Assembly: GCA_047974805.1 (NCBI GenBank)
Contig: JBKECS010000042.1
Coordinates: 1 to 52,875 of the forward strand
Direction: 5' to 3'
Length of the DNA: 52,875 nt
DNA from: JAJXUB01 sp047974805
GTDB lineage: Bacteria; Actinomycetota; Actinomycetes; Actinomycetales; Dermatophilaceae
Shown here: positions 16,385 through 24,389 of the stretch, in pieces
Layout of the letters: the number at the start of each line of letters is the position of its first letter
How positions within the stretch are numbered: position 1 is the stretch's first letter
Position numbers and translations under genes: made by a program
Notes under the pieces: model-generated
What the model was told of the DNA's origin: nothing
Databases searched by the model: none
The model's input: the letters and a program-made list of their open reading frames with translations, nothing else

Positions 16385-17200
16385 TCAGCGTCCGGTGAAG
16401 CCCGGCCGCCGGCGTTCCAGGAAGGCCCGGATGCCTTCACCGAAATCGTGCGTTGCCCATAGCTCGGTGACCCGCTGCTGCTCCAGATCGAGATGTTGGG
16501 ACAGCGGGGCGGCGGTCGCCGTGTCGACAAGCTCACGGACTCGCAACAACGCCAACGGGGCGGTCCCCGTGAGGCTGGTCGCCAGCTGCTGCGCCGCGGC
16601 GAGAGCGCCGCCGTCATCGGTGACTTCCTCCGCCAGGCCCCAATCGAGTGCCTCCGCGGCCGTCACTGCATGATTGGTGAGCAGGAGTGAGGTTGCCCGG
16701 GCCGCGCCAACCGCCCGGGTCAGGAAGGCCGAGACCCCGCCGTCCGGTGACGCTCCAATGGCCATGTAGGCCGGCAGCAACGTCGCCGAACGACCAAGCA
16801 CGCGCAAATCTGCGGCCAGGGCCAACCCCATGCCAGCACCGGCTGCCGTTCCTTCGACCGCGGCGATGATGGGGATTGGTGTCGAACGCATCTGGCGAAT
16901 CGAGGTGTGCAGCTTCTCGACGAGGGGTGTCAGCACGGCATGCGGGTCACTCAGGGCGGAGGACACCATGCCGAGGTCCGCCCCCGCGCAGAACGCACGC
17001 CCGCGACCGGTGAGGACGACTGCTCTCGCCCCGGCGCCGGCCGCGTCGTTCACGGCATCGCCGATCTCCTCGGCAAGGTCGAGATTTAGGGAGTTCAGCT
17101 GGTCGGCCCGCTCGAACGTCACCGTGGCAACGCCCTCGGCTACGTCGAGGGAAACGGCGGAGAACCCGTCTGGTTCCGCCCTCGTATCGTGTCCGGACAT
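16385..17200 (-). CDS. Enoyl-CoA isomerase, PaaG-like crotonase
   Basis: 271-aa crotonase-fold protein. The oxyanion-hole segment is FCAGADL. The first hydratase Glu is replaced by Gly (GAGMGLALAADL), the second is missing, and an Asp lies in SPDGG. This is the arrangement of PaaG (1,2-epoxyphenylacetyl-CoA isomerase), where a single Asp does the proton transfer. Double-bond migration or ring isomerisation is more likely than hydration. ATG at 17200 follows AGGAG with 5-nt spacing. It lies between the APH-like kinase and the FAD dehydrogenase, so it may act just before or after a ring desaturation. Confidence 0.86.
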   Translation of the reverse strand: MSGHDTRAEPDGFSAVSLDVAEGVATVTFERADQLNSLNLDLAEEIGDAVNDAAGAGARAVVLTGRGRAFCAGADLGMVSSALSDPHAVLTPLVEKLHTSIRQMRSTPIPIIAAVEGTAAGAGMGLALAADLRVLGRSATLLPAYMAIGASPDGGVSAFLTRAVGAARATSLLLTNHAVTAAEALDWGLAEEVTDDGGALAAAQQLATSLTGTAPLALLRVRELVDTATAAPLSQHLDLEQQRVTELWATHDFGEGIRAFLERRRPGFTGR

Positions 17201-17212
17201 GGGAACTCCTAC

Positions 17213-18253
17213 TCAGTATCCGATGGCGTCGAGTGCTAGCTTCATGCAGCGGTACGGAGTGCCGATGCCGAGCCGGGCAAAGGTGGCGTCCCGGGTTTGG
17301 TCCTGCCCGAATTGACTGACCAGGGGGAAGGATGTGCAGATGTACTCGGCGCAAATGAACACGGTGTAGTACCGGATCCGGTCCACATCCACGTGCAGCC
17401 CGCTCGCCTGCTCGTATGCCCGGAAAAGGGTGTCCCGATCGGCGAGGCTGTCTACACCGCGAAACAGCGCCGAGGCCCAATCCTTCATCGGGTCGCCGAG
17501 GTGAGCCTGTTCCCAGTCGGTCAGCGCGACCACGGAGGGGTCGGCACCCTTGGAGTAGATGAAGTTGCCCACCCCCACGTCTCCCCAGACCAGCGAGGTG
17601 CGTTGGACCTCGCTGGGGACGTTGCGCTTCAACCAGCTGAACAGCAGCTCCACGATGGGCAGCGGCTCGGGGTCGGCGGCATGGTAGGCCCGTTCGTAGT
17701 GCGCCAGCTCCAGCAATGCGTGCTCTTGTGGAGTGTTGGGCACGTCGAAGATCGCGTCGAGGCCGGCTGCGCGCCAGTCCAGCGTGTGAACGGTGGCCAG
17801 ACGCTGCACCAGGCTCAGGCCGATCGTGCTGCGCAAGGTTTCGTTGCCGGGCGCATACAGGGTCCCCGCAGAAGCGGATCCGGGAACGGTTCGCCGGACA
17901 TAGAAGGGCGCGCGACCGATGGCTTCGGGATCGGTCTCGATCCACAGAGTTTGAGCGACCGGGACCTCGGTGGGCCCCAAGGCGGCGAAGATGCGGTACT
18001 CGCGATCGAGCGGCACCGGCACGACGGAACCCTCAGGATGGTCGAGCCTGAAGGTCAGTGAGTCGGTGACTGCGGACCCGCCCGATTCGCCGGATACTTC
18101 GGCGAACCAGGTCTCGCGCGACATGCCGCCGACATTGCGCCGGAGGGAGTCCACCTGAAGACGGTCCCACCCCAATTTCTCGCGTACATAGGGCACGAGC
18201 CGCTCGGCATCGATGGTGCCAGATTGGTTGGCTTCCGCGGACGTAGTCATCAT
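17213..18253 (-). CDS. APH-like phosphotransferase (ACAD10/11 kinase-domain type)
   Basis: 346-aa protein with the aminoglycoside-phosphotransferase/choline-kinase fold. The catalytic loop is WGDVGVGN, keeping Asp and Asn of the HGDxxxxN motif with Trp for His. The metal-binding motif is TDWEQAHLGDP. A nucleotide-binding part lies near NVGGMSRETWFAEV. This subgroup sits with acyl-CoA genes and resembles the kinase domain of mammalian ACAD10/11, which phosphorylates hydroxyacyl-CoAs before elimination; a hydroxyl kinase for a CoA ester is therefore more plausible than antibiotic resistance. ATG at 18253 overlaps the stop of the upstream gene (ATGATGA; the second Met is also possible). Confidence 0.86.
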   Translation of the reverse strand: MMTTSAEANQSGTIDAERLVPYVREKLGWDRLQVDSLRRNVGGMSRETWFAEVSGESGGSAVTDSLTFRLDHPEGSVVPVPLDREYRIFAALGPTEVPVAQTLWIETDPEAIGRAPFYVRRTVPGSASAGTLYAPGNETLRSTIGLSLVQRLATVHTLDWRAAGLDAIFDVPNTPQEHALLELAHYERAYHAADPEPLPIVELLFSWLKRNVPSEVQRTSLVWGDVGVGNFIYSKGADPSVVALTDWEQAHLGDPMKDWASALFRGVDSLADRDTLFRAYEQASGLHVDVDRIRYYTVFICAEYICTSFPLVSQFGQDQTRDATFARLGIGTPYRCMKLALDAIGY

Positions 18254-18759
18254 GTACCTGCCGGGGTGAAGAGCATGTACAGGGGCTCGACTATGGGCTC
18301 GGTGCGATGCACCTGTCGCCGGACCAAATGACCCAGCTGGTCGAAGACCGGCTCGAGGTCGGGATTGTCCGGCCTCTGCCGGTCGGCCCAACGGATGACC
18401 TCAATGATCTGGCTGCGCAGTTGCTCGTTGGTTGCCGTTTCCGCGGCGAGCGTGTCGTCTGCTGGTGGGGGGACCTCGCACGAGACTACCGTCGCAAGAT
18501 CCGCCCAATCGGACCCAGCTGTGGATGGTGTCTGCTGCTCCCCCGTGAGGGCGGCCAAGCTCGCCAGGACGCTTCGCATATCGGCGTCGTCGGCCGCCAG
18601 AGCTGGGCCTTCCAACTCCGCGCGACGTCGCAGGTGTTCCAGGACCAGGTCCATGGCGTTGCACACGTAGCGGGCCCAGCGGTCTTCGACATGAGGCACC
18701 ACCATGTCCGCAAGGGATGACTGCAAGCTGGCTAACAGTTGGTCCGTCGTCGGTCGCAT
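18250..18759 (-). CDS. Unknown helical protein paired with the APH-like kinase
   Basis: 169 aa with no motif I recognise. It is predominantly helical (TTDQLLASLQSSLADM, NAMDLVLEHLRRRAELEG, NEQLRSQIIEVIRWADRQR) with an acidic Ala-rich middle. It has no signal peptide or membrane segment. ATG at 18759 has AAGGAAGG at good spacing; a GTG nine bases upstream is possible but weaker. It is the first gene of the 18759-14965 operon behind operator site 5 and overlaps the kinase start, so it may be a partner or regulator of that kinase. Similar small genes next to APH-like genes would be worth collecting. Confidence 0.75.
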   Translation of the reverse strand: MRPTTDQLLASLQSSLADMVVPHVEDRWARYVCNAMDLVLEHLRRRAELEGPALAADDADMRSVLASLAALTGEQQTPSTAGSDWADLATVVSCEVPPPADDTLAAETATNEQLRSQIIEVIRWADRQRPDNPDLEPVFDQLGHLVRRQVHRTEPIVEPLYMLFTPAGT

Positions 18760-18799
18760 GGGACCCACCTTCCTTGGTCGGCTGCTTGGGAGAATATTA

Positions 18800-18822
18800 C
18801 CTTTTACGCACTAGGTAAGATC
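18800..18822 (-). promoter_or_regulatory. Cluster operator, site 5
   Basis: Read on the minus strand: left half GATCTTACC, spacer tagtg, right half CGTAAAAGG. TAATAT follows at once and could be the -10 element, with TTGATC upstream as -35. It lies 40 nt before the start at 18759. One arm of the core is GG instead of CG, so it is a weaker site. Confidence 0.6.
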
Positions 18823-18827
18823 AAGTC

Positions 18828-19319
18828 CTACTTTGAGACGGATCCTCGGGGGAGGGGTTCGTACAACGTGGGAAGCCCCGGGGGGACGTCCGTCCCCTTT
18901 TCGTGGGAGATCCTCAACGCCTTCTTGCTGATGCGCCAGCCCTGGGGCGTACGCCGGAACTCGTCGTGGTACTGGCCCCATACGTGGACCTCACCACCGG
19001 CGAGGCGTTCGTGGAAGGCATACAGAACACAGCGTGACCGAGCCAGGTCACCATCGATGACGGTGACGAAGTTGCTCACGTGATGACTTGTCGCGCGGTG
19101 GGCCTCGACTCTGGAGAACAGCGAACTCAGTTCGGTCGGTCCTCGGTAGCTGCGTCCAAACCCGAAGTCATACTCGCCGTCATCGGTGAACAGCTCGACG
19201 ACGCCCGGGATATCGAGTCGGTCGACTCGATGGCAGTACTCGGCCTGGAGCCTCTCGACGAGCTGCGCATCGACAAGATCGCCCACCGGGGGGTCAGCGT
19301 AAAGGTCGCGGTCCGGCAT
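18828..19319 (-). CDS. SnoaL/NTF2-fold protein
   Basis: 163 aa of the SnoaL-like family that includes small dehydratases and the small subunits of ring-hydroxylating dioxygenases. The N-terminal helix contains LVERLQAEYCHRVDRLD, followed by VELFTDDGEYDFG, a His-rich segment SHHVSNFVTVIDGDLA, and WRISKKALRI near the end. No dioxygenase large subunit is nearby, so isomerase, dehydratase or lyase activity are all open. ATG at 19319 follows AAAGGAG; the frame opening at 19364 is not supported. It diverges from the 19438 gene and probably shares its control region. Confidence 0.82.
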   Translation of the reverse strand: MPDRDLYADPPVGDLVDAQLVERLQAEYCHRVDRLDIPGVVELFTDDGEYDFGFGRSYRGPTELSSLFSRVEAHRATSHHVSNFVTVIDGDLARSRCVLYAFHERLAGGEVHVWGQYHDEFRRTPQGWRISKKALRISHEKGTDVPPGLPTLYEPLPRGSVSK

Positions 19320-19408
19320 TCCAGCTCCTTTCGGCGGCGTCTGGGTGTGGCGCCATAACGTCACCCCGACCTGTTTGGGGCTTTCGCTCCGTGGCGCGCC
19401 CCGCTACT

Positions 19409-19431
19409 ATTTCTACATCTTACGTGAAAGG
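19409..19431 (+). promoter_or_regulatory. Cluster operator, site 6
   Basis: Left half ATTTCTACA, spacer tctta, right half CGTGAAAGG. The right half fits the consensus, the left is degenerate. It ends only 6 nt before the start at 19438 and overlaps the ribosome binding site, so binding here could also block translation-proximal transcription. It lies between divergent genes starting at 19319 and 19438. Confidence 0.5.
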
Positions 19432-19437
19432 TGCGAA

Positions 19438-20433
19438 ATGTCCGGAAAGCCGATTGTCCCGCAAGACGAGTACATGCACCAGCCGACCGATCACCCTCAG
19501 TTCAACGAGTCGGCCTACTACAACCTGGTGGATCACGACAGTGGATTCGCCGTCCTCATCCGGATGGGCAACAGGGTCAACGAGCGCCACGCTGAGGTCA
19601 CCGTGCTCGTCTACCTGCCTGGCGGACGCGCGGCGATCCGGTTCGATCGGGCACCCATCGCCACCAATAACGCCTTCGATGCGGCCGGTCTGAAGTTCGA
19701 GATCATCGAGCCCTTGCAGACTATGCGGGTCACCTTCAACGGAACCGGTTACCTGCTTGCGCACGGCACCGATTTGGAGGATCCGAAGTCCGCGTTCACC
19801 AGCAGCCCGCTGGTGCCGCTCAACCTCGACCTGCGTTACCAGAATACCGTGCCGGTGTTCGGTCTGGGCGACGGCTCCGGCATCGAGGGCACCGCCGGCG
19901 TTGTCGCCGACGGCCACTACCAGGGACCCTGCCATGTCAGTGGCTCGGTTCAGGTGGGCGACGAGGAGTTCTCCTTCGAGGACGTCACCGGGTATCGGGA
20001 CCACTCGTGGGGGCCTCGCATCTGGCAGGGCCCGGCATTTTGGCGGTGGCTCACCGGCCTCACCGACGACGACTGGGGCATCCTCGGATGGATCCAGAGG
20101 ATCGGTGACACCCGCCCGCCCGGGCACGGGATGATCATGCGGGACGGCGTCATCGAGAAGGTCAACAAGGTTGACGTCCACACCGAGTACGGCCCTGCCC
20201 CGTACTATCCGGAGAAGATCTCCATGCAGCTGACCACCGAATCTGGCGAGATCGTTGACGCCGTCGGTACGCCGTATCACATTGTCCCCTTGCGGCATCG
20301 ACGCGACGATTCGGTCGCCCGAGTTGCCGAGTATCTTGTGAAGTGGGAGTTCCTCGGCCGCACCGGGTATGGGTTCTGTGAGTACCAGGACCTCATTGTG
20401 GACGGCATTCCTGCCGGTATGTCGGAGGCTTGA
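19438..20433 (+). CDS. CrtC/AttH-like lipocalin-fold protein (DUF7064 type)
   Basis: 331 aa resembling the DUF7064/7065 family, related to hydroxyneurosporene synthase (CrtC) and AttH. The key segment is EDVTGYRDHSWGPR, typical of this fold, with a long C-terminal beta-rich region (EKISMQLTTESGEIVDAVG). Members occur beside steroid and terpenoid catabolic genes but have no established reaction; CrtC hydrates an isolated double bond. ATG at 19438 has AAAGGTG upstream. Its stop overlaps the possible starts of the MDR gene, so they are co-transcribed. Without a characterised relative I do not assign a function. Confidence 0.78.
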   Translation: MSGKPIVPQDEYMHQPTDHPQFNESAYYNLVDHDSGFAVLIRMGNRVNERHAEVTVLVYLPGGRAAIRFDRAPIATNNAFDAAGLKFEIIEPLQTMRVTFNGTGYLLAHGTDLEDPKSAFTSSPLVPLNLDLRYQNTVPVFGLGDGSGIEGTAGVVADGHYQGPCHVSGSVQVGDEEFSFEDVTGYRDHSWGPRIWQGPAFWRWLTGLTDDDWGILGWIQRIGDTRPPGHGMIMRDGVIEKVNKVDVHTEYGPAPYYPEKISMQLTTESGEIVDAVGTPYHIVPLRHRRDDSVARVAEYLVKWEFLGRTGYGFCEYQDLIVDGIPAGMSEA

Positions 20434-20438
20434 TCTCG

Positions 20439-21443
20439 GTGGCAGCGACCATGTCGGGGCTGAGGTTCCACCGGTACGGGGGTCCGGAGGTCCTCACCTG
20501 GGACGAGGTAAGCGTGCCAACCCCTGAGCCGGGGGAACTGCGGGTCGCTGTCCGGGCGTGGGCTGTGAACTGGGCCGATCTGCTCGAACGAGCCGGTCGG
20601 TACCCTGGGGCGCCGGAACCGCCCTATGTCACCGGCCATGATCTGTGTGGGATCGTCGAGTCGATCGGTGATGGTGTCGCCCAGTTCAAGGTCGGCGACC
20701 GCGTCTTCGGGGTCGTGCCGAGCGCCGGCGCTGCAGCTGACTTCGCCTGCGCGCCCGCTTATCAGTTCTATCCCGCTCCGGAGCGTCTCTCAGACGCGGA
20801 GGCCTCCGGGGCTGCCGGACCCTATCTAACTGCGGATGTAGCGCTCACGCTGTACGGCGAGCTCAAGCCGGGCCAGTCCGTGCTTGTCCACGCGGCAGCC
20901 GGGGGGTTCGGGAGCGCCACAGTGCAGCTCGCCCGGGCTATGGGTGCTGGCCTCATCATGGGGACCGCGGGGACGGCCGCCAAGGCCGAGCGGGTCAGAT
21001 CGTTTGGGGCGGACATCGCCGTTGACTACACCCACGAGGACTTCGTCGCCGCCGTTCTCGACGCCACCGACGGCCGTGGTGTTGACCTTGTCGTCGACTC
21101 CGTCGGCGGCGATGTGCTCGGACGCAGCTTCGATGTCATTCGTCCCCCGGGGCGATTAGTGTCAGTGGGGGCTTCGGCCGGGAGCAGCAGCAACCGCTTC
21201 CGTCTGCATACTCTGTTCGAGACCGGGATCAGCGTCTCCGGGTTCACCCTGGGCAAGCTGTTGGATGACGACCCGCAACTGGTGAGGCCCTCCGTCGATC
21301 GTGTGTTGGACCTTCTGGGATTCGGCGCGATCTCTCCGGTCGTCGATCGAATCTTCGATCGAGAAGACGCCCGCGCGGCGCACGAGCACCTAGGGGGCCG
21401 TCAAAGCGTCGGTCGCACCGTCGTTCAGATCGCCACACCCTGA
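20439..21443 (+). CDS. MDR-family NADPH:quinone-oxidoreductase-like enzyme
   Basis: About 334 aa, medium-chain dehydrogenase/reductase of the zinc-free quinone oxidoreductase group. The cofactor motif is HAAAGGFGSATVQLARAMG, preceded by PPYVTGHDLCGIVESIG, and no zinc ligands are conserved. Such proteins reduce enones, quinones or enoyl thioesters with NADPH. The start is uncertain: GTG at 20439 has GGAGG 10 nt upstream, while TTG at 20430 and ATG at 20451 are in frame. It lies between the CrtC-like gene and the thiolase, so an enoyl-CoA or enone reductase role is plausible. Confidence 0.86.
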   Translation: MAATMSGLRFHRYGGPEVLTWDEVSVPTPEPGELRVAVRAWAVNWADLLERAGRYPGAPEPPYVTGHDLCGIVESIGDGVAQFKVGDRVFGVVPSAGAAADFACAPAYQFYPAPERLSDAEASGAAGPYLTADVALTLYGELKPGQSVLVHAAAGGFGSATVQLARAMGAGLIMGTAGTAAKAERVRSFGADIAVDYTHEDFVAAVLDATDGRGVDLVVDSVGGDVLGRSFDVIRPPGRLVSVGASAGSSSNRFRLHTLFETGISVSGFTLGKLLDDDPQLVRPSVDRVLDLLGFGAISPVVDRIFDREDARAAHEHLGGRQSVGRTVVQIATP

Positions 21444-21479
21444 ACCACCACCTCCATCAACAAAGCAAGGAAGAGCGAG

Positions 21480-22628
21480 ATGTCAGAGGCATACATCGTC
21501 AGCGCCGTTCGCAGCCCCGTTGGTCGGCGTGGCGGCGGCCTGTCCGCCGTTCACCCCGCCGACCTGTCCGCCCACGCCATGAAGGCGGCGCTGACCGAGG
21601 TCGACGTCGATCCCGGAGCCGTCGAAGACGTCATTTGGGGCTGCGTGGATCAGATCGGGGCACAAGCAACGAATGTCGCGCGCACCGCCTGGCTTGCCGG
21701 CGGCCTGCCCGAACACGTGCCGGGAACGACGATCGATCGGCAGTGCGGCTCGTCACAGCAGGCCGTGAACTTCGCCGCATTCGGCGTCATGTCCGGACAG
21801 CAGGACCTCGTCCTAGCCGGCGGTATCGAGGTGATGAGCCTGGTCCCGATTTCCTCACCGGCCTTCATCGGTGCGGAGCAAGGCTTGGGCCAGCCGTACG
21901 ACGGTGAGGGCTGGAACGCGCGATACGGGGACGTCGAGGTCAGCCAGTTCTACGGCGCCGAGCTGATCGCCGACCAATGGGGCATCAGCCGGGAGCAGAT
22001 GGAGCAGCTGGCTCTCACCAGTCACCAGCGCGCCATTGCCGCCCAGGAGGCGGGTGCGTTCGATGCCGAGATCAAGCCCTATGGTGGCGTCACGCGTGAC
22101 GAAGGGCCCCGTCCGGACACCAGCCTGGAGAAGATGGCGACGCTGAACACCCTCCGGGAGGGGGGGAGGATCACGCCCGCAGTCGCCAGCCAGATCTCTG
22201 ACGGTTCGGCTGCATTGCTGATCGCCTCCGAGCGTGCCGTCAAGGACCACGGGCTGGCACCGTTGGCGCGCATCCACACAATGACCGTCGTCGGTTCGGA
22301 TCCGATCACCATGCTCGATGGACCCATTGCGGCCACCAAGAACGTGCTGGACAAGGCGAATCTCACGTTGGCCGATATCGACCAGGTGGAAATCAACGAG
22401 GCGTTCGCTCCGGTGGTGCTGGCCTGGACCAAGGCCTTGGAAGCCGATCCTGCGAAGGTCAATCACCTCGGCGGCGCGATCGCCTTGGGGCACCCCCTGG
22501 GAGCTACGGGCGCTCGGCTCATGGTGACCTTGACCCATGCCTTGCGTCGCGACGGGGCTCGCCTCGGCCTGCAGACCATGTGCGAGGGCGGCGGAATGGC
22601 CAACGCAACGATCATCGAGAAGTGCTGA
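21480..22628 (+). CDS. Thiolase (acetyl-CoA acyltransferase)
   Basis: 382-aa thiolase II-type enzyme that cleaves a 3-oxoacyl-CoA with CoA, the last step of beta-oxidation. The nucleophile is Cys89 in DRQCGSSQQAV. NEAFAP carries the oxyanion Asn, GGAIALGHPLGATG carries His338, and Cys368 in MCEGGGMANA is the second catalytic Cys. All catalytic residues are present, so it is a working thiolase rather than an SCP2-type degenerate. ATG at 21480 follows AAGGAAGAG. It ends the 19438-22628 operon. With the hydratases and the 927-1775 dehydrogenase it completes a beta-oxidation set. Confidence 0.95.
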   Translation: MSEAYIVSAVRSPVGRRGGGLSAVHPADLSAHAMKAALTEVDVDPGAVEDVIWGCVDQIGAQATNVARTAWLAGGLPEHVPGTTIDRQCGSSQQAVNFAAFGVMSGQQDLVLAGGIEVMSLVPISSPAFIGAEQGLGQPYDGEGWNARYGDVEVSQFYGAELIADQWGISREQMEQLALTSHQRAIAAQEAGAFDAEIKPYGGVTRDEGPRPDTSLEKMATLNTLREGGRITPAVASQISDGSAALLIASERAVKDHGLAPLARIHTMTVVGSDPITMLDGPIAATKNVLDKANLTLADIDQVEINEAFAPVVLAWTKALEADPAKVNHLGGAIALGHPLGATGARLMVTLTHALRRDGARLGLQTMCEGGGMANATIIEKC

Positions 22629-22664
22629 CGTGGGCCTGACAGTCCCGGCAGGACTCTGCTATCG

Positions 22665-22687
22665 TATCTAACGATCAACGTCAAACG
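22665..22687 (+). promoter_or_regulatory. Cluster operator, site 7
   Basis: Left half TATCTAACG (identical to site 4), spacer atcaa, right half CGTCAAACG. It ends 20 nt before the hydratase start at 22708. The left arm is perfect, the right arm keeps only CGTnA. Confidence 0.65.
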
Positions 22688-22707
22688 TCATACCCTTAGG
22701 AGTAGAC

Positions 22708-23499
22708 ATGAGCGATCCCCAGCGCATTGACAAGGAGACTCTCTACGTCGAGAGGTTCGTCGAGGACGGGTTTGCGGTGGTGACCCTCCACCGCCCCGAC
22801 GTTCTCAATGCCGGCAGCCCCACGCTGTTCCGCGAGCTCGCCGAGACGATGAACGCCTTCGACACCGACGACGAGATCCGCGCCATCGTGCTGACCGGTG
22901 GTGAGGGGAAGTCCTTCTCCGCCGGAGCCGATCTCGGTGGTATGACCTTCGACAGCATGGCCAACTCCCGGAAGTTCATTCGCTGGGCCCATGCTCCCTT
23001 CGAGGCCATCGAACGCCTACCCAAGGTGGTCATCGCGGCGGTCAACGGGTATGCCTTCGGTTTCGGCACGGAGATTGTCCTCGCCTGTGACCTGGCCCTA
23101 GCGTCCGAGAAAGCACGGTTCGGTTTGCGCGAGATGAACCACGGCTTGGTGCCCGCGGTCACCATCACCCGGGGTATTGACCTCATCGGTCGTCGCCGGG
23201 TCGCCTGGATGGCCCTCACCTCCGACGATGTCAGCGCCACCCAGGCTCAGGAGTTCGGCTTCGTCAACAAGGTCGTTCCGCACGAGCAACTCGTCAGCGA
23301 ATACACCGACTTGGCCAAGCGGATCGCCAAGCGGGCACCGCTAGCGGTGTCGTTCACGAAGTGGACCTTGAACAAGGCCGGGGGCGCGCATTACCGGGAA
23401 GGCGAGAACCTCATGCCGGCAATCTTCGGTTCCAAGGATGTCGCGGAGGGCCGCCAGGCGTTCGAAGAGCGTCGCGAGCCTCACTTTACCGGCGAGTGA
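22708..23499 (+). CDS. Enoyl-CoA hydratase (crotonase family)
   Basis: 263-aa crotonase-fold protein. The oxyanion segment is FSAGADLGG; the first Glu lies in GFGTEIVLACDL and the second in FGLREMNHGLVPA. Both acidic residues are present, though the loop after the second is VPAVT rather than the standard PGAGG, so substrate shape may be unusual. ATG at 22708 is preceded by TTAGGAG. It is the first gene of a two-gene unit with an SDR, following operator site 7. A 3-hydroxyacyl-CoA formed here could be oxidised by that SDR. Confidence 0.89.
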   Translation: MSDPQRIDKETLYVERFVEDGFAVVTLHRPDVLNAGSPTLFRELAETMNAFDTDDEIRAIVLTGGEGKSFSAGADLGGMTFDSMANSRKFIRWAHAPFEAIERLPKVVIAAVNGYAFGFGTEIVLACDLALASEKARFGLREMNHGLVPAVTITRGIDLIGRRRVAWMALTSDDVSATQAQEFGFVNKVVPHEQLVSEYTDLAKRIAKRAPLAVSFTKWTLNKAGGAHYREGENLMPAIFGSKDVAEGRQAFEERREPHFTGE

Positions 23500-23513
23500 C
23501 GGAGGGAACTGTT

Positions 23514-24290
23514 ATGACTGCACTGGACAAGTTCCGGCTCGACGGCAAAGTCGCTGTTGTCACCGGCGCCTCCTCGGGCCTCGGCGTCAGCTTTGCCCGC
23601 ACCCTGGCCGAAGCTGGCGCGGACGTGGCCCTGGGCGCCAGGCGGGTCGATCGTCTCGAAGACGTCCGCCGTGAGCTTGAAGCCACCGGCCGCAGGGCTA
23701 TCGCAGTACCGACCGATGTCAGTGTTTCGACAGACTGTGATCGGTTGGTTGCGGAGGCCATCGACCAACTCGGTCACGTCGACATCCTCATCAACAACGC
23801 GGGCGTCGGCTACGCGACCCCGGCCCACAAGGAGCCTCCGGAGAACTTTCCCTCCATCGTGGAGGTCAATCTGACCGGGGCATTCTGGATGGCCCAGGCC
23901 TTCGCCAAGGCATGCATCGCAGCCAAACACGGTGGAGTAGTCGTCAACGTCTCCTCGGTCCTGGGTATCTCGGGATCGGCCATCCCCCAGGTTGCCTACT
24001 CGGCGTCCAAGGCCGGGCTGTTGGGCATGACGCGGGACCTAGCCATGCAATGGTCGGCTCGATACGGCATACGGGTGAATGCACTGGCTCCGAGCTTCTT
24101 CGAGTCCGAACTCACCGGGCCTCTTCTGGAGACCGAGGTGGGTGCACAGAAGGTCCTTGACCGGACCCCGATGGGGCGCATCGGTCGCGTCGACGAACTC
24201 GACGGCGCACTGCTCTTGCTGGCCTCGGATGCCAGCTCTTACATCACGGGGATCACCCTTCCCGTGGACGGCGGATGGAGCCTCCACTGA
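23514..24290 (+). CDS. SDR family oxidoreductase
   Basis: 258-aa classical SDR with TGASSGLG, NNAG, VNVSSVLG (catalytic Ser) and YSASK (Tyr/Lys). It is a paralog of the SDR at 1878-2654, sharing LAEAGADVALGAR, a PTDVS segment and the LLLASDASSYITG ending. A 3-hydroxyacyl-CoA or ring-alcohol dehydrogenase is likely. ATG at 23514 follows GGAGGGA, 14 bases after the hydratase stop; the longer frame from 23361 lies inside that hydratase gene. Cofactor preference is not evident. Confidence 0.9.
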   Translation: MTALDKFRLDGKVAVVTGASSGLGVSFARTLAEAGADVALGARRVDRLEDVRRELEATGRRAIAVPTDVSVSTDCDRLVAEAIDQLGHVDILINNAGVGYATPAHKEPPENFPSIVEVNLTGAFWMAQAFAKACIAAKHGGVVVNVSSVLGISGSAIPQVAYSASKAGLLGMTRDLAMQWSARYGIRVNALAPSFFESELTGPLLETEVGAQKVLDRTPMGRIGRVDELDGALLLLASDASSYITGITLPVDGGWSLH

Positions 24291-24317
24291 CCAGGAAGAG
24301 ATCCCGAAAATCTTGAC

Positions 24318-24340
24318 GATTTGCCGTTTAACGTGAAATA
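24318..24340 (+). promoter_or_regulatory. Cluster operator, site 8
   Basis: Left half GATTTGCCG, spacer tttaa, right half CGTGAAATA. Symmetric over ATTT..CG. A TTGACG (24313-24318) about 17 nt before AAATAG could form the -35/-10 pair, placing the palindrome in the promoter spacer. It lies 49 nt upstream of the lipoprotein gene at 24390, in nearly the same sequence setting as site 9. Confidence 0.72.
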
Positions 24341-24389
24341 GTGGCCTCGCCCGAAACGACGAGGTCTCTGGGCCCAATAGGAGGTAGAA

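Noticed and set aside
17213..18253. Aminoglycoside resistance gene
   Set aside because: The APH fold is shared by many small-molecule kinases, the loop is WGD rather than HGD, and the operon is catabolic.
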